A stretch of DNA of 64,000 nucleotides from Curtobacterium sp. VKM Ac-2865 (GTDB lineage: Bacteria; Actinomycetota; Actinomycetes; Actinomycetales; Microbacteriaceae). Under the pieces are notes generated by a model that ran no database searches, was not told the DNA's origin, and saw only the letters and a program-made list of their open reading frames with translations. Shown piece by piece: positions 59,315 through 64,000 of the stretch (the first letter of the stretch is position 1; every line of letters starts with the position of its first letter). The stretch covers positions 679,395 through 743,394 of the forward strand of contig NZ_JADKRZ010000002.1 of assembly GCF_015350905.1 (NCBI RefSeq). Reading direction: 5' to 3'. A program made the translations under genes and the position numbers.

Positions 59315-59328
59315 TGCACGTTCGTGCA
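59315..59328. promoter_or_regulatory. SorC operator candidate 2 (TGCACG-TT-CGTGCA)
   Basis: Same half-sites as the site at 59240. It lies 81 bp upstream of the glpD ATG, overlapping or just upstream of the likely glpD promoter. Confidence 0.65.
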
Positions 59329-59408
59329 CGCGAGTTGCCCCGACTTCTCACCAGGCGCACGATCGGTGGAGACCACAGAACCGACCCCAGAAAGCGACGC
59401 GTACGCAC

Positions 59409-61151
59409 ATGTCGAAGACGACGCAGCCCCGACGCACGGTGACCGACCTCACCGAGCGCCCGAACGCACAGGTCCTCATCGTGGGTGGCGGCATCAACGG
59501 CATCGCCGCGTTCCGCGACCTCGCCCTCCAGGGCGTCGACGTCGCGCTCGTCGAGCGCGGCGACTACGCCTCCGGCGCCTCCGCGGCGTCGAGCCACATG
59601 ATCCACGGTGGCATCCGCTACCTCGAGAACGGCGAGTTCCGCCTGGTGCGCGAGAGCGTGCAGGAGCGCAACGGCCTGATCCGCATCGCCCCGCACTACG
59701 TGAAGCCGCTGCAGACGACGATGCCGATCTTCTCGACGTTCTCCGGCATCATGAACGCCCCGCTGCGCATGCTGACGCACAAGCAGCGCTCCACGAAGGA
59801 GCGCGGCGCGATGCTCATCAAGATCGGCATGACGATCTACGACTCCTTCTCCCGCGACGGCGGCTCGGTCCCCAAGCACGTCTTCCGCACGAAGAAGGCG
59901 GCGCTGGCGGACATGCCGGCCCTCAACAAGGACCTGAAGTACACGGGCACCTACTACGACGCCTCGGTGCACGAGCCGGAGCGTCTGGCGCTCGACGTCC
60001 TCAAGGACGGTCTGGCCGCCGGCACCGGGACCGGCTCCGCCGCGACCGCCCGCGCGACCAACTACGTCGAGGCCGTCGGCACCCGCGACGGCGGCGTCCT
60101 GCTGCGCGACCGCGAGACCGGCGAGGAGTTCGCCGTCAAGGCGGACGTCGTCATCAACGCCTCCGGGCCGTGGACCGACCTGACGAACCAGGCGTTCGGC
60201 GGCGAGACGAAGTTCATGGGCGGCACCAAGGGCTCGCACATCGTCGTGCACAACGACGAGCTCCTCGAGGCCACCAAGGGCCGCGAGCTGTTCTTCGAGA
60301 ACGACGACGGACGCATCGTGCTGATCTACCCGCTCAAGGGCCGGGTCCTCATCGGCACCACCGACATCGACGCCGACCCGTCGAAGCCGGTCGTGACCAC
60401 CGACGAGGAGATCGACTACTTCTTCGGGCTCGTGAAGCACGTGTTCCCGCAGATCGACGTCACCCGCGACCACATCGTCTACAGCTACTCCGGCATCCGC
60501 CCGCTCCCCCGTCACGAGGACACCGCCCCCGGCTTCGTCTCCCGCGACTACCGCATCGTGGACACCACGATCCCTGGGCTCGGGAAGACGACCGTGCTGT
60601 CGCTCGTCGGCGGCAAGTGGACCACGTTCCGCGCCCTCGCCGCGCACCTGTCGACCGAGGCCACGCAGAAGCTCGGCATGCCCCGCAAGGTCGACACGAC
60701 CGGCATGCCGATCGGCGGCGGCAAGGAGTTCCCGACCACGGACGCCCAGCGCGCCCTGTGGGTCAAGTCGCACCGCGACGGTCTCGACGCCGAACTGGTC
60801 GAGGGCCTGCTGCAGCGCTACGGCACCCGTGCCGCAGAGGTCGTGGACGTCCTCACCGACGGGCCGGTCGAGCCGCTCGAGTCCGACGCGGGCCTGACCC
60901 GTGCCGAGGTGGCCTACTTCGCCCAGCACGAGCACGCCGTGCACCTGATCGACGTGGTGCTGCGCCGCACGAACCTCGCGTTCGTCGGCGGCGTCACGAT
61001 CGACCTGCTCGACGAGCTGGCCGACGTCCTCGCCGGTGTCCTCGGGTGGGATGCCGAGCAGCGCGCGGACGAGGTCCAGCACACGCTCGACGTCCTGCGT
61101 GAGTCGCACGGCGTGGTCGTGCCCCTGACCGCGTCGGCGACGCACGCCTGA
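59409..61151 (+). CDS. glpD: FAD-dependent glycerol-3-phosphate dehydrogenase
   Basis: 580 residues. The FAD motif GGGING is at 26-31, followed by VDVALVERGDYASGASAASSHMIHGGIRYLENGEFRLVRES, the G3P dehydrogenase signature. KGSHIVVH, LIYPLKGRVLIGTTD, YSYSGIRPLP and the C-terminal HAVHLIDVVLRRTNLAFVGG domain are present. It oxidises glycerol-3-phosphate to DHAP and feeds electrons to quinone at the membrane. The ATG is the only one close to the FAD motif. A SorC regulator opposite, rather than GlpR or GlpK neighbours, leaves open a related polyol-phosphate (EryB-like) substrate. Confidence 0.9.
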   Translation: MSKTTQPRRTVTDLTERPNAQVLIVGGGINGIAAFRDLALQGVDVALVERGDYASGASAASSHMIHGGIRYLENGEFRLVRESVQERNGLIRIAPHYVKPLQTTMPIFSTFSGIMNAPLRMLTHKQRSTKERGAMLIKIGMTIYDSFSRDGGSVPKHVFRTKKAALADMPALNKDLKYTGTYYDASVHEPERLALDVLKDGLAAGTGTGSAATARATNYVEAVGTRDGGVLLRDRETGEEFAVKADVVINASGPWTDLTNQAFGGETKFMGGTKGSHIVVHNDELLEATKGRELFFENDDGRIVLIYPLKGRVLIGTTDIDADPSKPVVTTDEEIDYFFGLVKHVFPQIDVTRDHIVYSYSGIRPLPRHEDTAPGFVSRDYRIVDTTIPGLGKTTVLSLVGGKWTTFRALAAHLSTEATQKLGMPRKVDTTGMPIGGGKEFPTTDAQRALWVKSHRDGLDAELVEGLLQRYGTRAAEVVDVLTDGPVEPLESDAGLTRAEVAYFAQHEHAVHLIDVVLRRTNLAFVGGVTIDLLDELADVLAGVLGWDAEQRADEVQHTLDVLRESHGVVVPLTASATHA

Positions 61152-61163
61152 TCACGGCCCAGT

Positions 61164-61211
61164 GACGGACGGGAGGCCCGGTACCAGCTGGTACCGGGCC
61201 TCCCGTCCGTC
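61164..61211. terminator. Palindrome family A, perfect 48-bp, after glpD
   Basis: 24-bp arms, centre CAG|CTG, outer GACGGACGGGAGGC, inner CCCGGTACCAG. It lies 12 nt after the glpD stop and 31 nt before the stop of the convergent phosphatase gene. It shares arms and centre with the copy at 51278 but differs symmetrically in the inner stem. Confidence 0.8.
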
Positions 61212-61242
61212 TCGGGGTCGCGTCGCGGACCGTCGCCGCTGG

Positions 61243-61899
61243 CTAGAACTGCTCGCCGGTCGGGTCCTGCGCGGTCCGGTCGATGAGGTCGTCGCCACCG
61301 AGCGGTTCCCCCTCCCAGTCGACGAGGCGCCAGCCGTCCGTCGTCGAGCCCTCGAGCTCGACGACGCCGGTGTTCTCCAGGTGCCGACGCGAGCCGAGGT
61401 CGTGCGGCACGTTCTGCGCCGTCGTCGCGGCCCAGATCCGGATCGCGGCGCCGTGGCTGAACGCAGCGACGACGTCCGCACCGCTCGCCTCGACCTGGGC
61501 GATCGCGTCGTCGTAGCGGTCGAAGAAGTCCTCACCGGTCTCGGCGCCGGGCATCCGGGCCTCCCGCTCCCCGGACGCCCAGGCGTAGCACGTGGCGAGG
61601 TAGCGCTGCACGGAGACGTGGTCGCGCTGGCCCTGCAGGTCGCCGGCCTCGATCTCGCGGAGGCCCGGCAGCACCACGGGCTCGAGGCCGAGCGCCTCCG
61701 CCAGCGGCGCCGCGGTCAGCTGCGTCCGGAGCATCGACGACACGAAGACCCGCTCGATGCCGCGCTCGGTGAGGGCTGCCGGCAGCGCCTCGGCCTGCTG
61801 CTGCCCGAGCTCGGTGAGTCCTGGCCCTGGGACCTCGGCGTCGAGGACACCGGTCACGTTGGCGGGGGTCTGGCCGTGGCGGATGAGCAGCAGTCGCAT
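61243..61899 (-). CDS. Histidine phosphatase family protein (phosphoglycerate-mutase-like)
   Basis: 218 residues. LLIRHGQTPAN puts the phosphorylated His at residue 8 in the RHG motif. VFVSSMLRTQLTAAPLAEALGLEPVVLPGLREIEAGDLQG and VVAAFSHGAAIRIWAA supply the second His and Arg. Substrate unknown: cofactor-dependent mutases, sugar-phosphate or other phosphatases share this fold. The ATG has AGGGTGG upstream. It is divergent from the DinB gene, with two large palindromes between them. Confidence 0.9.
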   Translation of the reverse strand: MRLLLIRHGQTPANVTGVLDAEVPGPGLTELGQQQAEALPAALTERGIERVFVSSMLRTQLTAAPLAEALGLEPVVLPGLREIEAGDLQGQRDHVSVQRYLATCYAWASGEREARMPGAETGEDFFDRYDDAIAQVEASGADVVAAFSHGAAIRIWAATTAQNVPHDLGSRRHLENTGVVELEGSTTDGWRLVDWEGEPLGGDDLIDRTAQDPTGEQF

Positions 61900-61989
61900 G
61901 CAGCCACCCTACGGAGGCGCCTGTGTCGGCGCCGCCGGGCTGCGCACGCCCCCCGCCCGCGCCCGCTCCCGCCCCCTCCCGACTCGGAA

Positions 61990-62025
61990 CGACAACATCG
62001 GTGTCGTACGACACCGATGTTGTCG
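61990..62025. promoter_or_regulatory. 36-bp perfect palindrome
   Basis: Loop-free symmetric sequence with centre GGTGTCGTACGACACC and outer CGACAACATC/GATGTTGTCG. In the 242-bp divergent gap between the histidine phosphatase and DinB genes. A related imperfect copy follows at 62051. Confidence 0.6.
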
Positions 62026-62050
62026 CGGACACGTGCGGCCCGAGCGCGGC

Positions 62051-62088
62051 GCGACAAGGTCGAGGTCGTACGACAACGACGATGTCGC
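62051..62088. promoter_or_regulatory. Second, imperfect palindrome sharing the GTCGTACGAC core
   Basis: 15 of 19 positions pair around the centre at 62069/62070; the core GTCGTACGAC is the same as in the 61990 palindrome. The centres are 62 bp apart, about six helical turns. It lies 53 bp upstream of the DinB ATG. Confidence 0.55.
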
Positions 62089-62141
62089 TCGAGTCGAGCC
62101 GGCCGGACGCGCCCGCACCGGACGCCCCCTACGATCGGGCC

Positions 62142-62678
62142 ATGGCGATCGAACCCGACACGAAGAACTGGACCTGGGTCATCGAGACCCCGTGCGCCGA
62201 CTGCGGCTACGACGGCAGCGCGACGACGATCCGCGACGTGCCCGGCATCGTCGAGGCGAACGCCACGGGCTGGCCCGGCGCACTGCTCCGCGAGGACGCC
62301 CGGCAGCGCCCGGACGAGGACACCTGGTCGACGCTCGAGTACGGCGCCCACGTGCGCGACGTGCACGCGAAGATGACCGAGCGCCTGACGCTCATGCTCA
62401 CCGAGGACGCCCCGACCTTCCCGAACTGGGACCAGGACGCCACTGCGGAGGAAGCCCGCTACGCCGAGCAGGACCCGGCCACCGTCGCCCGCGAGCTCGG
62501 CGCCGCTGCCCACCGCGCCGCCAAGGCCTTCGACGAGGTCCGCGACGACCAGCTCGAGCGCACCGGACTCCGCTCCGACGGCAGCACCTTCACGGTCGCG
62601 ACGCTCGCCGTGTACTACGCGCACGACCCGGTGCACCACCTCTGGGACGTCCGCCGGACCCACACCGACCAGATGTAG
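62142..62678 (+). CDS. DinB family (mycothiol-transferase-like) protein
   Basis: 178 residues, four-helix DinB fold. DEDTWSTLEYGAHVRDVHAKMTERLTLML holds the first metal His, and FTVATLAVYYAHDPVHHLWDVRR holds the others near the C-terminus. In actinobacteria such proteins often bind a divalent metal and act as thiol-dependent S-transferases; the substrate here is unknown. No strong RBS before the ATG at 62142. Confidence 0.83.
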   Translation: MAIEPDTKNWTWVIETPCADCGYDGSATTIRDVPGIVEANATGWPGALLREDARQRPDEDTWSTLEYGAHVRDVHAKMTERLTLMLTEDAPTFPNWDQDATAEEARYAEQDPATVARELGAAAHRAAKAFDEVRDDQLERTGLRSDGSTFTVATLAVYYAHDPVHHLWDVRRTHTDQM

Positions 62679-62718
62679 GCCGGAGCGCCGGCCCGGTGCA
62701 AGCTGGAGCGCCCGCGCG

Positions 62719-63681
62719 TCAGGCCAGCGCGTCGAGCAGTGCCCGCGCGGTCGCCGCGTCCGACACCAGCTCGTTGACCAGTCCCCCGCGGACCGCGCCG
62801 ATGATGCTCGGCACCTTCGCCTCGCCCACGGCAACCCCAACGGCGTGCGGCACGGCGGCGAGGACCTCGCGCGAGGTCCGCACCATCCGGTCACTGCCCG
62901 GGAACTCGATCGGCGACCCGTCGGGGGCGTAGAAGTTCAGGCAGACGTCGCCGGCGGCCAGGTCGAACGCCCGGTCCTCGACGGGGATGCCACGGGCCAG
63001 GGCGTCGCGCGTCGGGGTCGGCGCACCGATGCCGAGCACGGCCCCCTTCGCCCGGCTCCAGAGCCCGATGACGTGCTGGAACGCAGGGTCCTCGTCGAGC
63101 GAGGCACGCATCGCCTCGGACGGCAGCGCCTGCGCGAAGAGGAACGCCGGGATCGCGCCCGAGTGCTCGGCGGCCGTCCGGGTGATCTCGTTCGTCTGGA
63201 ACCACGGCATCGGGTCCGCCTGACCGCCGACGGTCGGGACGAGCTGCACGCCCGGCAGCTGCGGCATCCCCCCGCGGGCGACGTCGTACACCGTCCGGCC
63301 CGAGGACATCAGCACCGCGTCACCCGGGACCAGCGCCATGTCCTCCAGCGCGGCGGCGAGCGGCACGGCGAGGTCGGCACCGAGCGTCGTGGTGTGGGTC
63401 ACGGCGGCCAGGTGCACCGCGTGCAGGCCCAGCACGACCTGCAGGCGTTCGGCCAGCGCGACGGTCTCGTCCTGGAACGGGTCGACGACCTCGATGCGCA
63501 CGAGTCCGGCGCGGCGGGCCTCGGCGACGAGTCGTGACACCGTCGGGCGGGAGACCCCGAGCCGAGCGGCGATCTCGACCTGGGTGGCGTCCTCGAGGTA
63601 GTACATCCGCGCGGCTTGGTAGACGGTGTCGAGCGGGAAGCGACTGCGCGCGGAGTCCGGGGCGGGCATCTCGTCGGACAT
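62719..63681 (-). CDS. SorC/DeoR-type sugar-binding transcriptional regulator
   Basis: 320 residues. Helix-turn-helix YQAARMYYLEDATQVEIAARLGVSRPTVSRLVAEARRAGLVRIEV (about 20-65), then the SorC effector domain with VLMSSGRTVYDVARGG, AKGAVLGIGAPTPTRDA and VGVAVGEAKVPSIIGAVRGGLVNELVSD. It is a paralogue of the SorC gene at 58198-59160. It is divergent from a polyol dehydrogenase, its probable target, with a CTGTACA...TGTACAG dyad between. Related regulators (EryD, DalR) sense polyols. Confidence 0.92.
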   Translation of the reverse strand: MSDEMPAPDSARSRFPLDTVYQAARMYYLEDATQVEIAARLGVSRPTVSRLVAEARRAGLVRIEVVDPFQDETVALAERLQVVLGLHAVHLAAVTHTTTLGADLAVPLAAALEDMALVPGDAVLMSSGRTVYDVARGGMPQLPGVQLVPTVGGQADPMPWFQTNEITRTAAEHSGAIPAFLFAQALPSEAMRASLDEDPAFQHVIGLWSRAKGAVLGIGAPTPTRDALARGIPVEDRAFDLAAGDVCLNFYAPDGSPIEFPGSDRMVRTSREVLAAVPHAVGVAVGEAKVPSIIGAVRGGLVNELVSDAATARALLDALA

Positions 63682-63720
63682 GCTGCGATCGTAACGCCCC
63701 CATCGTCCAGAAATTGTGTT

Positions 63721-63748
63721 CTGTACATTTGTTCTGAGCGGTGTACAG
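63721..63748. promoter_or_regulatory. Candidate SorC operator upstream of polyol dehydrogenase
   Basis: CTGTACA (63721-63727) and TGTACAG (63742-63748) are perfect inverted half-sites 14 bp apart in an unusually AT-rich stretch. TTCTG is repeated (63719 and 63732). The site is 40-68 bp upstream of the dehydrogenase ATG and 39-67 bp from the SorC start. Confidence 0.55.
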
Positions 63749-63788
63749 TCGTGGTCGAACCACTGCTGACCAACGGAGGACCCAGCGC

Positions 63789-64000
63789 ATGTCGACGACG
63801 ACGGACACCACCACCCCGACGGACACCACCGATCCCGCCATCCCTGCGACGATGCGGGCGGTCGTGGTGCACGGCCCCGGGGACTACCGCCTCGAGACCC
63901 GACCCGTGCCCACCCCGGGACCGGGGGAACTGCTGCTCCGCACCGACGCCGTCGGGATCTGCGCCTCGGACCTGAAGTGCTACCACGGCGCCGCGAAGTT
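63789..64000 (+). CDS. Zinc-dependent polyol dehydrogenase, probably erythritol/threitol dehydrogenase (3' end outside window)
   Basis: 70 residues visible. TMRAVVVHGPGDYRLETRPVPTPGPGELLLRTDAVGICASDLKCYHGAAK is the start of a medium-chain zinc dehydrogenase; the Cys of GICASD is the catalytic zinc ligand. The CASDLKCYHGAAK stretch is the part I associate with erythritol/L-threitol dehydrogenases (EltD) of actinobacteria. That identification is from memory of the family and rests on a fragment. GGAGGA lies 7 nt before the ATG at 63789. Residues 1-20 are a Thr/Asp/Pro-rich extension. Confidence 0.8.
   Translation, partial: MSTTTDTTTPTDTTDPAIPATMRAVVVHGPGDYRLETRPVPTPGPGELLLRTDAVGICASDLKCYHGAAK

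Overview
The window is very GC-rich DNA with short intergenic gaps, many GTG starts and frequent ATGA/GTGA start-stop overlaps. It carries SufU-type Fe-S assembly genes, an MT0933-like small protein, Asp23/Gls24 proteins beside a sigma factor, an excalibur-domain protein and an LtrA protein. This fits a Gram-positive actinobacterium. Microbacteriaceae close to Curtobacterium is my best guess, from general recognition and not from any search. I see no rRNA, tRNA, CRISPR array, insertion sequence, phage gene or replication origin, so this looks like ordinary chromosome rich in catabolic and accessory genes.

Layout. 1-7.9 kb: a D-aminoacylase-type amidohydrolase cut by the window edge, a Rid protein, a PIG-V-like membrane glycosyltransferase, a flavin/pyridoxamine-oxidase-like protein, an LLM flavin monooxygenase, an SDR and an NRDE protein. 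8-13.6 kb: coaBC, a GTGA-coupled DoxX/DUF2071/DUF1810 operon, GntR and MarR regulators, and a secreted lytic-transglycosylase-like protein behind a candidate MtrA-type direct repeat. 13.7-19.8 kb: LtrA plus a 3-hydroxyacyl-CoA dehydrogenase, an Asp23/sigma/Asp23/Asp23 operon, a MOSC protein, and a 730-bp gene-free stretch filled by a tandem array with a 208-bp unit. 19.9-25.4 kb: excalibur protein, cysK-cysE, dipeptidase, YeiH-type transporter, SRPBCC protein and secreted GH16 glucanase. 25.6-29.8 kb: a GntR regulator facing an iminopeptidase, APC permease and acetamidase/formamidase cluster, probably for amide or peptide nitrogen. 29.9-41.7 kb: SGNH hydrolase, VOC protein, lipoprotein, a divergent FAD monooxygenase/MarR pair, a four-gene operon (NtaA-like monooxygenase, GNAT, YgiB-like lipoprotein, YgiC-like ATP-grasp ligase), mntP, arsC and a two-component system. 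41.8-46.5 kb: a 49-residue microprotein, isochorismatase, sufS-sufU, MT0933-like protein and a ClC channel. 46.5-53.6 kb: a galactoside module with ROK regulator, ABC permeases, binding protein and GH36 alpha-galactosidase. 53.6-64 kb: CorA, TspO-like protein, alanine dehydrogenase and AraC regulator; a SorC regulator divergent from glpD; phosphatase and DinB; then a second SorC regulator divergent from a tetritol/polyol dehydrogenase that runs off the end.

The intergenic regions are unusually structured. At least seven long palindromes share the outer arms GGACGGGAGGC/GCCTCCCGTCC with inner stems that change on both sides together. Most sit just past stop codons, often between convergent genes. 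Other dyad families, a 16-bp GAGACACCGGCGTCTC module, a perfect 36-bp palindrome and several short tandem arrays (6-, 9-, 14- and 18-bp units) are also present. Clear candidate operators lie in several divergent promoters, the best being two TGCACG-N2-CGTGCA sites between the SorC gene and glpD.
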